64,000 nt of DNA from Gluconacetobacter asukensis. GTDB taxonomy: Bacteria > Pseudomonadota > Alphaproteobacteria > Acetobacterales > Acetobacteraceae. The position numbers were made by a program, and so were the translations under genes. Below, one piece after another: positions 26,490 through 34,586 of the stretch. The stretch's first letter is position 1, and every line of letters starts with the position of its first letter. Below the pieces are notes generated by a model, which saw only the letters and a program-made list of their open reading frames with translations, made no database searches and was not told where the DNA came from. The stretch covers positions 230,496 to 294,495 of the forward strand of contig NZ_JABEQE010000004.1 of assembly GCF_014174375.1 (NCBI RefSeq). Reading direction: 5' to 3'.

Positions 26490-27182
26490 ATGCTCTCTCC
26501 TGATGGCAGGGTTGTCATGGTCTCGGGCGCGTCGCGTGGGATAGGCGCGGCCGTTTGTCGTCATCTGCTCCACGCGGGCTTTCTGGTCTCCGGAGGAATG
26601 CGTACGCCGCAAGACACGATCGCGCATCGGAACTATTTTCCGCATGTCTATGAAGCGCTGTCGCCGACCTCCGCGCGTCAGTGGGTGGACGCGACGGTCC
26701 AGCGGTTCGGCCGTATCGATGCGATCGCGAATATCGCCGGGATCAATCCGCGGGTCCTCGTCGATCAGGAAGGGGAAGAGGAACTGGACCGGATGTGGGC
26801 GGTCAACGTCAAGGCGCCGTTGCGGCTTGTACGCGCAGCCCTGCCGCATCTCAAGGCGTCGGGTTCGGGGCGGGTTATCAACCTCGCCTCCCTTGCCGGG
26901 CGGCGCGTGGGCACGAATGTCGGGTACGCCATGACCAAGTTCGCCGTGGTCGCCCTGACGCATGGCATTCGTCAGGAATTCTGGGATGACGGCATTCGTG
27001 CCAGTGCCGTCTGTCCCGGTTACGTGATGACCGACATGACTGCGCACGAGACGGAAGTGGCGCCGGCAGACATGACGCAGCCCGAGGACGTGGCGGAGAT
27101 CGTCAGGATGATCTTGTCGCTGCCGAACAGCGCCTCGACGGCCGAAGTGCTTGTGAATTGCCGCAAGGAATCGATGTTGTGA
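26490..27182 (+). CDS. SDR-family oxidoreductase (island copy 1)
   Basis: A 230-residue NAD(P)-dependent short-chain dehydrogenase. The cofactor loop is SGASRGIGAAVCRHLL (TGxxxGxG type) and NIAGIN replaces the usual NNAG. The catalytic Tyr-x3-Lys is YAMTK in GYAMTKFAVVALT, preceded by INLASLAG. The C-terminus with ASTAEVLVNCR is short but complete. It follows TonB receptor 2 by 138 bases. Substrate unknown; oxidation of an alcohol intermediate of the island's pathway is a reasonable guess. Confidence 0.85.
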   Translation: MLSPDGRVVMVSGASRGIGAAVCRHLLHAGFLVSGGMRTPQDTIAHRNYFPHVYEALSPTSARQWVDATVQRFGRIDAIANIAGINPRVLVDQEGEEELDRMWAVNVKAPLRLVRAALPHLKASGSGRVINLASLAGRRVGTNVGYAMTKFAVVALTHGIRQEFWDDGIRASAVCPGYVMTDMTAHETEVAPADMTQPEDVAEIVRMILSLPNSASTAEVLVNCRKESML

Positions 27183-27321
27183 GGTGCCGGAAGCGGGGGG
27201 GGCGTCGTGACGGGCAGATGTGCCTTTCTTAATGGGCGCGGGTGGATTATCATCATTTGGTCCGGAACCCATGGCAGTGAGACAGGAACATCAGGTCTTA
27301 CCGTCGTCAACTGAGGCACGA

Positions 27322-28263
27322 ATGGATACGCGACGCCTCGCAGCTTTCATCAAGGTCGTTGACGTAGGCAGCGTCACGCGCGCTGCCAGCCTGCTGCATG
27401 TCGCGCAGCCGGCCCTTAGCCAGCAGATGGTCGCCCTCGAAGCCGAATTCGGACGGGCGCTCCTGACCCGGAGTCCGCGCGGCGTCACCGCGACGCCGGC
27501 GGGGCGGATTCTGTACCATCATGCGCATGTCATCCTGAAGCAGGAGGCCGAGGCGCGGCGAGGGGTCGCCCATCCGGAATTGCTGGTGTCCGGCGAGGTC
27601 AGTATCGGGTTGGCCCCTTTCAGCACCGCGACGTTGCTGTCCATCCCGTTGCTGTGTCGTGTTCGGGAGAATTTCCCCGGCGTTATACTGCATATTCGTG
27701 ATTATTTCGGCACGGTCCTGAGCGAACTGGTGATGAACGGTGTGCTCCAGATGGCTGTTCTCTACGGTCGGGGGCCGATCCGTGGGCTGGTGTTCGAGCC
27801 GATCGCCGATGAAGAGTGGTATGTGGTCGGAGCGGCGCATTTTTTTGCGTCGCAGGATGGGCCGATGACACTGGAGGACGTGGCCGGTGCGGATCTGCTC
27901 CTGCCGTCGCGCAATTCATTTCTCAGAAACCGGGTCGAGGAGGCGTGGCGGCAGGCCGGCTTCATTCCGCACGTCGCCGCCGAAATTGAATCGCTGCATA
28001 CATTGGGCGCGGCCCTTGTCGCCGGGATCGGGATCTCGATCTTGCCGCTGTCGGTCGCATCGGAATTGAAACAGATGTACGCGATCGATTTCATGCCGAT
28101 CGAGAAGCCGAACATGGTCGCGCCGCTGTCGCTGTGCATACGCGAGGATGCTGTGTCCACGCCGGCGTCAACCGCCGTGCTGGACGCGCTGCGTTCCGAG
28201 ATCGCGTCGCTGAGGGAACGTTGCCCCGGCCTGCATCCTCACCTGCCCCGCAAGTCTGTTTGA
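27322..28263 (+). CDS. LysR-family regulator (island)
   Basis: A 313-residue LTTR. The winged HTH is at residues 1-65 (MDTRRLAAFIKVVDVGSVTRAASLLHVAQPALSQQM; LLTRSPRGVTATPAG). The remaining effector domain shows the usual two-lobed fold with the N-terminal half of the nitrogen-assimilation-control subgroup (VILHIRDYFGTVLSELV). Start at 27322 has GAGG upstream. Related inverted repeats upstream of the two pxpA-like genes could be its targets; this is inference. Confidence 0.88.
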   Translation: MDTRRLAAFIKVVDVGSVTRAASLLHVAQPALSQQMVALEAEFGRALLTRSPRGVTATPAGRILYHHAHVILKQEAEARRGVAHPELLVSGEVSIGLAPFSTATLLSIPLLCRVRENFPGVILHIRDYFGTVLSELVMNGVLQMAVLYGRGPIRGLVFEPIADEEWYVVGAAHFFASQDGPMTLEDVAGADLLLPSRNSFLRNRVEEAWRQAGFIPHVAAEIESLHTLGAALVAGIGISILPLSVASELKQMYAIDFMPIEKPNMVAPLSLCIREDAVSTPASTAVLDALRSEIASLRERCPGLHPHLPRKSV

Positions 28264-28380
28264 GCCAGACAGGCGTCGCTCTGGACCATGGCGCGGGGAC
28301 TGGATGGTGCTGGCCTGTGATCCGGCCGTTGGAGTGTGCGTGGAAGCGTGTGCGGTGCCAAGAATGGTTCGGTCTGGCTT

Positions 28381-28397
28381 CATAGAGAAATACTATG
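28381..28397. promoter_or_regulatory. CATAG-N7-CTATG palindrome upstream of pxpA-like gene 1
   Basis: A perfect 5+5 inverted repeat with a seven-base spacer, 80 bases before the pxpA-like start. Its core AGAAATAC-TATGTC recurs at 31191-31206 with one extra C/T. The size and spacing fit a LysR-type binding site. Confidence 0.5.
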
Positions 28398-28476
28398 TCG
28401 GTTGCGCAGGACGTGTGATTTATATACCGACCGGCGGCTTTTCGTCCCGTGCAGGACAGTGCAACTGGGTAAATTC

Positions 28477-29217
28477 ATGAAAATCGACCTCAATTCGGAT
28501 ATGGGCGAAGGTTTTGGCCGTTGGACCGTCGCGGATGACGACGGGCTGATGAATGTCATCTCCTCGGCCAATATCGCGTGCGGGTATCATGCCGGCGATT
28601 ATGCGATCATGGATCGTACCGTGCGCCTGGCAAAGGAGCGGGGCGTGGCCATCGGGGCTCATCCCGGTCTTCCTGACCTGATCGGGTTCGGCAGGCGGAA
28701 CATGGCGGTTTCGGATGCGGACATGGAAGCCATGCTGGCGTGCCAGATCGGTGCTTTGCAAGGCATTGCGGCCCGTTACGGGCACCGGGTGACGCATGTC
28801 AGCTATCATGCCGCTTTCGGGAACATGGCAAACGCGGACGAAGCGCGGGCGATGCGCCTGGTGCGTGTCATCGCGTCGCTGGACAGGGAACTGACCGTTT
28901 TTTCGATGCCCGGCCAGCCGACCGCCCGCGCGGCCGAGAAACTCGGCCTGCGCGTGCGGACCCTGTTCCTTGCCGACCGGGCATACACGGCGGCGGGCGA
29001 ACTGGTGCCGCGTGGCGAACCGGGCGCGGTGATCCATGATCTGGACGGCGTGCGCGCGCGGGTGCGGCAGTTCATCAGGGAGGGGACGGTGACGACGATT
29101 GGCGGGGATGTCATTGCCGTCGATGCGCGTGCGATCCTGGTTCACAGCGACACGCCGGGTTCGGTCGAACTGGCCCGCGCCGTCCGTGCGGAAATCGATA
29201 CGTCGGAGGCTGCCTGA
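28477..29217 (+). CDS. LamB/YcsF family protein, divergent PxpA-like subunit 1
   Basis: PxpA is the cyclic-amide-cleaving subunit of prokaryotic 5-oxoprolinase (PxpABC). This 246-residue copy keeps the N-terminal signature MKIDLNSDMGEGFG, the ANIACGYHAGD metal-site motif and GAHPGLPDLIGFGRR. The canonical HVKPHGxLYN is HVSYHAAFGN at residues 107-116, so the conserved Lys is absent, and LHGD is VHSD near the C-terminus. It is likely a family member with changed chemistry or a non-catalytic partner. It is followed by a DMT exporter gene 78 bases downstream. Confidence 0.85.
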   Translation: MKIDLNSDMGEGFGRWTVADDDGLMNVISSANIACGYHAGDYAIMDRTVRLAKERGVAIGAHPGLPDLIGFGRRNMAVSDADMEAMLACQIGALQGIAARYGHRVTHVSYHAAFGNMANADEARAMRLVRVIASLDRELTVFSMPGQPTARAAEKLGLRVRTLFLADRAYTAAGELVPRGEPGAVIHDLDGVRARVRQFIREGTVTTIGGDVIAVDARAILVHSDTPGSVELARAVRAEIDTSEAA

Positions 29218-29295
29218 AGGCGGGCGGCCTGCTCCGGGGTGTTTGAAGATGCATGAAGCTTCGTCAGGGCGCGCGTCCGCAAGGGGGGGGTGTCG

Positions 29296-30231
29296 ATGAC
29301 GCATGAGCTGAAGCACGACCTGAAGCGTGGGGCGGCGTTGCTGGTTGCCGCGTCCTTCTTCACGGCGCTGGTCAACGGCCTGCAAAAGGTGACCGGATCG
29401 ACGCTGCCTGTCATGGAAATCATCTTCTTCCGGAATCTGTTTTCCTTTCCGTTCGTGCTGCTCATCGCGTCGCGCACGAGGATCGTCCTGCGCACCGGAA
29501 ACCCGAAAGGCCATCTGCTCCGATCGGTCTTTGGCCTTACCGGCATGATCATGGTCGTGATCAGCGTCACGCGGCTGCCGCTGGCCGACCAGCAGGTCAT
29601 GTCCTACACGCAGCCGCTCTTCCTCGTGCTGCTGGCCATGCCGTTGCTGCATGAAACGCCATCTCCACAGCGATGGGGGGCGGTATCGGTCGGCTTTGCG
29701 GGAGTGGTGGTGGTCGCGCTCGGGAAGGGGGTGCTGCATGGGGGCGATGCGTCGATACCGGCCTGGGCCTATTGCGTGGCGCTGGCGCAAGGCGCTGTCG
29801 GCGCCCTCACGACCATGCAGATCAGGCAGCTTTCCGCCACGGAGTCGAGTACCACGATCGCGTTGTGGCAGGCCATGCTGATGACGGCGATGACGGCGGT
29901 GCCGCTGCCGTTTATCTGGGTTTGTCCGCATCTGCGGGACATGGTGTGTCTGGTGGCGGTCGGCGCATTCGCCGGGATTGCCCAGGTTCTCCAGACGGAG
30001 GCCTATGCCTCGGCGCAGGTTTCGGCGATCGGGCCGTTCGCTTATTCGGGGCTGCTCTGGGCCAGCGTGATCGGGCTGTTCTATTTTGATGAAATTCCCG
30101 GTGTGGCGATGCTGGCGGGAGGGGCGCTGATCATCGGGTCGGGCATCTGGATGCTGCGGCACGAGCGATCGGCAAAGAGGCCTGCCAAGGCGGGAAATGG
30201 CATGGCGTCGGCGGAAATTGCCTCAAGATAG
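29296..30231 (+). CDS. DMT-superfamily (EamA) transporter
   Basis: An inner-membrane exporter or permease of 311 residues with ten hydrophobic segments in two EamA repeats (about residues 10-140 and 155-290). The first repeat includes EIIFFRNLFSFPFVLLIA and the second QGAVGALTTMQIRQLS. The last helix GGALIIGSGIWMLRHE is typical. It has an unusually G-rich leader (AAGGGGGGGG) as ribosome site, and GTG at 29290 is an alternative start. It follows the first pxpA-like gene and could move a metabolite of that pathway. Confidence 0.82.
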   Translation: MTHELKHDLKRGAALLVAASFFTALVNGLQKVTGSTLPVMEIIFFRNLFSFPFVLLIASRTRIVLRTGNPKGHLLRSVFGLTGMIMVVISVTRLPLADQQVMSYTQPLFLVLLAMPLLHETPSPQRWGAVSVGFAGVVVVALGKGVLHGGDASIPAWAYCVALAQGAVGALTTMQIRQLSATESSTTIALWQAMLMTAMTAVPLPFIWVCPHLRDMVCLVAVGAFAGIAQVLQTEAYASAQVSAIGPFAYSGLLWASVIGLFYFDEIPGVAMLAGGALIIGSGIWMLRHERSAKRPAKAGNGMASAEIASR

Positions 30232-30285
30232 GCTGCGTTTTACCGACAGCGCTCCGTCGTTGCTGGAGCGGGTGCGCGCCGCGTG

Positions 30286-30310
30286 TGGCCCGGCAGGATG
30301 TGCCGGGCCA
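30286..30310. terminator. Bidirectional hairpin between convergent genes
   Basis: TGGCCCGGCA and its exact complement form a 10-base stem with loop GGATG, between stop codons at 30231 and 30320. It can serve both transcripts. Confidence 0.6.
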
Positions 30311-30319
30311 TGATCCTGT

Positions 30320-31108
30320 TCAGGCCTTGTGGGCCAGGACGTCGCGGACGCCGGTGCGCAGAATGCCATTCTGGTCGAGGGCCTGGCACAGGGCCTCGCT
30401 GCTGGTCTGGGCCGTGGCGTTGTCGCCATGCAGCAGGATCGTATCCACATCGTGGCCGAGGGGCACGAGTGCGCCGCTGACGGACCGGACGAGGCCTTCC
30501 GTCACGACCTGGACGCAGCGCGCGGCGATCTCCCGGGAATCGTGCAGCAGCGCGCCGGGGCGTGTTCGCGGGACCGGCAGTCCGTCATCGCCATAGGCCC
30601 TGTCGCCGAGGAAAACCATGGCGACGCGCATGCCGCGTTTGCGTGCCTGGTCTTCGAGATGTCCCTTCTGGCAGATGATGACCAGGGAGGGGTCGAATGC
30701 TTCGGCGGCCTTGATGACGCCCAGCGCGTGGGTAAGGTCGGACGTGGCCATGCTGCCCATGCGGCCGTGGGGCGCCAAGTGGCTGATGATGGTCTTGTGG
30801 ACCCGGGTGAACGCACTCAACGCACCAAGCTGGTAGAGGACGTCGGTACGGATTTCGTCCTCTGATGCTTCCATGGCGCGGCGTCCGAAACCCACCAGGT
30901 CGGGATAGCCGGGATGCGCCCCGATTTCCACGCCGCGTTCCACGCATTGGCGCACGGTTTCGTCCATGACGCGGGGGTCACCCGCATGGAAGCCGCAGGC
31001 GACATTGGCCATGGTGACGCGGTCCAGCAACGCGCTGTCGTCTCCGATGGTATAGTTGCCGAAGCTTTCGCCAAGATCGGCGACGAGGGATACACGCAGA
31101 GGGGACAT
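30320..31108 (-). CDS. LamB/YcsF family protein, divergent PxpA-like subunit 2
   Basis: A second PxpA-like protein, 262 residues. MSPLRVSLVADLGESFG, ANVACGFHAGD and GAHPGYPDLVGFGRR match the family. The KPHGxLYN motif appears as LAPHGRMGS (residues 111-119), lacking Lys but keeping PHG, and LLHGDNATA is canonical. It is thus closer to the active enzyme than copy 1. Start at 31108 is supported by CTGGAG ten bases upstream. It is divergent from the second SDR gene and separated from pxpC by it. Confidence 0.85.
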   Translation of the reverse strand: MSPLRVSLVADLGESFGNYTIGDDSALLDRVTMANVACGFHAGDPRVMDETVRQCVERGVEIGAHPGYPDLVGFGRRAMEASEDEIRTDVLYQLGALSAFTRVHKTIISHLAPHGRMGSMATSDLTHALGVIKAAEAFDPSLVIICQKGHLEDQARKRGMRVAMVFLGDRAYGDDGLPVPRTRPGALLHDSREIAARCVQVVTEGLVRSVSGALVPLGHDVDTILLHGDNATAQTSSEALCQALDQNGILRTGVRDVLAHKA

Positions 31109-31197
31109 TCTTTTCTCCAGGAAAATCGTGCCGACGCGGGGGTGGGCTTGAGGCACGTAGAGTAGATGCCTTTCGATCGTTTTGAGGAACAGAAATA

Positions 31198-31215
31198 CCT
31201 TATGTCAGCATAAGG
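31198..31215. promoter_or_regulatory. CCTTATG-N4-CATAAGG palindrome in the pxpA2/SDR divergent region
   Basis: A perfect 7+7 inverted repeat with a four-base spacer, between divergent starts at 31108 and 31322. It overlaps an AGAAATACCTTATGTC string that resembles the site upstream of pxpA-like gene 1, supporting a shared regulator. Confidence 0.5.
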
Positions 31216-31264
31216 GAACGATATGGCGTGGTGCTGGGTGGCTCGGATTTTCTGTCGAATTTTC

Positions 31265-31325
31265 TTGTGGGGTGTGGTTCGTTATTTTAATATTATTTTT
31301 TATTTTCGTTATTTTTTTAATATGG
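31265..31325. other. Strongly AT-rich, T-run-containing leader of SDR copy 2
   Basis: About 60 bases consist mainly of T and A (for example TTTTAATATTATTTTTTATT), which stands out in this GC-rich window. It precedes the SDR start directly. It may be promoter DNA or an unstructured leader. In-frame translation would give an unnatural aromatic-rich N-terminus, so the gene is not extended through it. Confidence 0.55.
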
Positions 31326-32122
31326 GAATGGCGATGGGGCAGCTTGAGGGAAAAGTGGCCCTGGTGACGGGAGCCGGTTCAGGGATCGGGCATGAAACGG
31401 CCCGTCTGCTGGCGCGCGAGGGGGCGCGGGTGGCGCTGGTCGGTCGACGGCGCGACGCTCTGGAAGATGTGCGTGCCGAGATCGGGAAGGATGGTGGCGC
31501 CGCGGAGGTTTTCCCGGTCGATCTGGCGGAGGAGAACGCTGCCGGCTCTGTGGTCGATGATGTCATCGCACGATTGGGCGGGGTGGACATCGTTGTGCAT
31601 AATGCGGGCATGGCAAGTCGTATTCCCAATGTGCGCTGGACGACATGTGCGGAATGGCAGAGCGTGATGGACGTCAACATGACGGCGGTCTTTCTTCTGA
31701 CCCAACGCGCGTTGCCGCGGATGCTGGCGCAGGGTGGCGGGAGTATCATCGTGGTTTCGTCGCTGGCGGCGGTACGGCCCAATCTTCTCGGTGGCGCGGC
31801 CTATGGTGCAGCGAAGGCTGCCGCGCGCAACTTTGTGGCCTATCTTCACAACACATTCCGCAATGACGGCATCCGCGCGACCTGTATCATGCCCGGCGAG
31901 ACGGCGACCCCCATCATGGATAGCCGGGTCCGGCCGCCAACGGCGGAAGAGCGGGATGGTATGATGCAACCGGAGGACGTGGCGCGTGCCGTGTTGCTGT
32001 GTTGCACCCTGCCTGGCCGGACGGTGATAGAGGAAATCGCCATCGCGCCGACACGCCAGCGCGACATCTCGGGCGATCTTGAGGCCGCGCGCCGCCATGG
32101 CGCGCCGGGCGGGCTGGAATAG
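31322..32122 (+). CDS. SDR-family oxidoreductase (island copy 2)
   Basis: A 266-residue short-chain dehydrogenase. The cofactor motif is ALVTGAGSGIGHETARLL, an Arg-rich loop (VGRRRDAL) suggests NADP preference, and HNAGMAS gives the NNAG-type motif. The catalytic block is IIVVSSLAA ... YGAAK. A C-terminal LPGRTVIEEIAIAP strand closes the fold. Several ATGs (31322, 31328, 31334) are possible starts. It lies between pxpA-like gene 2 and pxpC and belongs to the island by context. Confidence 0.85.
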   Translation: MGMAMGQLEGKVALVTGAGSGIGHETARLLAREGARVALVGRRRDALEDVRAEIGKDGGAAEVFPVDLAEENAAGSVVDDVIARLGGVDIVVHNAGMASRIPNVRWTTCAEWQSVMDVNMTAVFLLTQRALPRMLAQGGGSIIVVSSLAAVRPNLLGGAAYGAAKAAARNFVAYLHNTFRNDGIRATCIMPGETATPIMDSRVRPPTAEERDGMMQPEDVARAVLLCCTLPGRTVIEEIAIAPTRQRDISGDLEAARRHGAPGGLE

Positions 32123-32160
32123 CCCCCGGCACCCCAATTATTGAATAACAATCGGGTTTT

Positions 32161-32180
32161 CAAAGGGCGACTGCCCTTTG
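32161..32180. terminator. Hairpin between SDR copy 2 and pxpC
   Basis: CAAAGGGC-GACT-GCCCTTTG gives a perfect 8-base stem. It sits 38 bases after the SDR stop and 28 bases beyond the pxpC stop, so it may stop both. A similar context with an AATAACAATCGGGTTTT-like lead-in recurs near 57040. Confidence 0.6.
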
Positions 32181-32208
32181 GTGGGTTATATGACGGTGGT
32201 GCAGTCCG

Positions 32209-33216
32209 TCATGCCGGACGGTCTGGACGCGGGCTGGCGCCGCCGTTTCGGCGGAGGGTCGATTTTCGGTAATAATCGGCCATGGACCGGAGGTTTTCGA
32301 GATAGGCGGCTGCGGCGCCCGTGGCGGCGACGCCTGCCTGGTGATCACATTCCACGAAACGGATGGACCTGCCGATGCGGGCCTGGCCCAGGCACCACAG
32401 ATCGGCTTCGATCACGGTCGCGATGCGGGGATAGCCGCCTGCCGTGTTGGCCTCGGCAAGCTGGACGATCGGCTCGCCCGCCGGGGGGACCTGGATGATG
32501 CCCGACACGATACCGTAGGAACGCAGCTCGACCGGCTTGATGAGGGTGAGCGGCGTGCCGCTGAGGCGATAGCCAACACGGTTGCTCTGTGGCGTGATGC
32601 GCCACGCCGTCTCCCAGAACCGCTGGCGCGCGGACTCTGTGAACAGAAGATAATCGGTCGCGGGGATTGCCCTCAATGTCACCGTTTCGTCTTTCGCCAG
32701 GCCGAGCGCCACGGTTGGCGGGACGGCGCCGTAGCCGGAGAGGGGAGCGCCCTGCGGGCCGGTGGCGATCTGATCGCCGACCGCGAGGAACCGGCCTTCG
32801 TGGCCGCCGAAACTGCCGCGAAGCTGCGTGCTGCGCGACCCGAGGACCACCGGCACGTCGATTCCGCCCGCGACGCACAGATAGCCGCGCGCGCCGACGG
32901 TCGGCATGTCCACGTGCAGGACGTCTCCGGGGGCTGCTGTTTCGACGGACCATGGCAGGATCGGCCTGCCGTTCAGGGCGATAGGGGCATCGATGCCCGT
33001 CACTGCGAAACTCGTGATGTCGTCGAAGCGGATGACGAAGGGGAAGGTCTGCACTTCGATGCAGGCGGCGGACGGATCGTTGTCGAGCAGGACATTGCCG
33101 ACCTGGAACGCCAGCGGGTCCATGACGCCGGATGTGCCGACGCCAAGATTGCGATAGCCCGACCGACCCTTGTCCTGCACGGTATTGAGAGGTGCGGTTT
33201 CGAGGATCGTGATCAC
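32209..33216 (-). CDS. pxpC: 5-oxoprolinase subunit C (biotin-dependent carboxyltransferase fold)
   Basis: The C subunit of prokaryotic 5-oxoprolinase, an AHS2-domain protein of 335 residues. It opens with ILETAPLNTVQDKGRSGYRNLGVGTSGVMDPLAFQVGNVLL, diagnostic for PxpC/KipA. Later blocks include GARGYLCVAGGIDVPVVLGSRSTQLRGSFGGHEGR and LRSYGIVSGIIQVPPAGEP. It overlaps the pxpB stop by four bases. With pxpB it should form the ATP-dependent phosphotransfer half of the enzyme. The partner A subunit here would be one of two atypical PxpA proteins. Confidence 0.92.
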   Translation of the reverse strand: MITILETAPLNTVQDKGRSGYRNLGVGTSGVMDPLAFQVGNVLLDNDPSAACIEVQTFPFVIRFDDITSFAVTGIDAPIALNGRPILPWSVETAAPGDVLHVDMPTVGARGYLCVAGGIDVPVVLGSRSTQLRGSFGGHEGRFLAVGDQIATGPQGAPLSGYGAVPPTVALGLAKDETVTLRAIPATDYLLFTESARQRFWETAWRITPQSNRVGYRLSGTPLTLIKPVELRSYGIVSGIIQVPPAGEPIVQLAEANTAGGYPRIATVIEADLWCLGQARIGRSIRFVECDHQAGVAATGAAAAYLENLRSMADYYRKSTLRRNGGASPRPDRPA

Positions 33217-33944
33217 AGCTCGATACTTTTCTGGTAGAAACGAATGCGGTCGCCGATCGCGAACAGGGAGGGAGAGTCCCTGCGGGGATCGAACAGGCAG
33301 ATTTCAGTAAAGCCGATCGAGTTCCAACCATTCGGTCCTGACAGGGAGGAAATACCGGCCTGCATTCCTCCGATGGTGACAGTTCCGGCGGGCATGTTCA
33401 TCGAGGGAACGGATTTGCGCGGCGTGGCGATTCGGGAATCGAGCCCGTGCAGATATGCGAAGCCGGGGGCGCTGGCGACCGCGCAGACCGTATAGGCGCC
33501 GGCCTGATGGAGGTCGATGATCTTGCGCGGCGACAGGCCGGTGTGGGCGGCGACGGCCGCCAGGTCGCTGCCCAGGGCGCCCCCATAGCATACGCCGATT
33601 TCGAACAGGCGGCCCGGAATCTGGTGCGGCGGCAGGCTCTGCCATGCCTGACGCAGCCAGGCGGCGACGTGATCGGGGCGTTCGGGCGGGTGGGAGAACA
33701 CCAGCATCAGGTTGGTGACGCCGGGGATCAGTTCCTCCATGTCCGTGCGGCTCCGGGCGTGCTCCATGAGAGCCCAGATTCTTTGCTGCTCGACCATGGT
33801 GAAGGCGCCCGGTGCCTCGAACAGCATGGCGCGCGTGCCGATCATGCTAATGACGGGCGAGCCCCCCGTCTGGCCCTGTTCCAGAACGTTCAGCCTATCG
33901 GCACTCAAGTCATGCAATCTCCAGAGAGGTGAGGCGTCCATCAT
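33213..33944 (-). CDS. pxpB: 5-oxoprolinase subunit B (AHS1/KipI domain)
   Basis: The B subunit, 243 residues, with an N-terminal segment of about 70 residues and the AHS1 domain. Diagnostic blocks are FEIGVCYGGALGSDLAAVAAHTGLS, SAPGFAYLHGLDSRIATPRK and MPAGTVTIGGMQAGISSLSGPNGW. It is translationally coupled to pxpC. Members are annotated as KipI from the sporulation kinase inhibitor of Bacillus, but this organism group does not sporulate, so the 5-oxoprolinase assignment is preferred. Confidence 0.92.
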   Translation of the reverse strand: MMDASPLWRLHDLSADRLNVLEQGQTGGSPVISMIGTRAMLFEAPGAFTMVEQQRIWALMEHARSRTDMEELIPGVTNLMLVFSHPPERPDHVAAWLRQAWQSLPPHQIPGRLFEIGVCYGGALGSDLAAVAAHTGLSPRKIIDLHQAGAYTVCAVASAPGFAYLHGLDSRIATPRKSVPSMNMPAGTVTIGGMQAGISSLSGPNGWNSIGFTEICLFDPRRDSPSLFAIGDRIRFYQKSIEL

Positions 33945-34148
33945 GTGCGGTCATGGACGGTTCGCCCGCTCTTCGAGGCGGGATCATAACGGTATGGCCG
34001 CGGGCCGGGCCTTGACCAGAGCCATTCGTGTTCTATGGCCATCGGACAATCCTATGACCCGGCGGGCGTCGCGCTCTGGCCATAAATCTTCTGCCCATCG
34101 GCCCGGGCTTAGTCCGTTCGGCATCACGGTCTGATTTTTCAGCTTGTA

Positions 34149-34322
34149 TGGAAAACTGTCCGTGCGATAGAAACCTGCATCGGGCGCAGGCATCGCCCAC
34201 CATCCGGCCCTCTCTGGGGGTGTTGCGCGAAGGTCGATGCCATGTCCGTTCAGCCCGTTGCCCTGATTCCCGCGCAGGCTGTGCCCAGTGCGACGGCTGC
34301 GCTCTATACCGCGCCGGGTGGG
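34149..34322. repeat. Right copy of the duplicated phage-gene leader
   Basis: The leader and first 81 coding bases of the phage-like gene match 21190-21361. In the leader GGTCGATGCC and CATCGCCCACCATCCGGCCC are retained and the middle has small gaps. The two copies bracket the 12.8-kb lower-GC block in direct orientation. Confidence 0.75.
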
Positions 34323-34586
34323 GTGATCGCGCGGATCGACAGTCTGGGTGTGTGCAATGTCGGGGCGGTGCCGGTTTCGGTGACGTTGTATCTGGTGCCT
34401 GCCGGAACGGTGGCGGGGCCGGGGACTGCGACGACGTTTGGCCAGACGATCCTGCCCGGGCAGACCTGGAACAGTCCCAATGAAATCGGCCGGGTGTTGC
34501 AGCCGGGCGATGCGATTGTGGCGCAGGCTTCTGCTGCCGGGGCGCTGACGATTTCGGCGGGCGGGCTGCTGGTGACCGTGTCGTGA
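34242..34586 (+). CDS. Small phage-like structural protein
   Basis: A 114-residue protein, all-beta in appearance (ARIDSLGVCNVGAVPVSVTLYLVPAG, ILPGQTWNSPNEIGRVLQPGDAIVAQAS, LTISAGGLLVTVS). This pattern is common in tail- or capsid-associated phage proteins. It starts the plus-strand phage-like module and overlaps the next gene by four bases (GTGA). The ribosome site GAAGG is nine bases upstream. A virion decoration or tail role is inferred. Confidence 0.7.
   Translation: MSVQPVALIPAQAVPSATAALYTAPGGVIARIDSLGVCNVGAVPVSVTLYLVPAGTVAGPGTATTFGQTILPGQTWNSPNEIGRVLQPGDAIVAQASAAGALTISAGGLLVTVS

Noticed and set aside
32209..33944. Sporulation kinase inhibitor KipI/KipA
   Set aside because: The names come from Bacillus; the sequences are those of 5-oxoprolinase subunits and the organism type does not sporulate.
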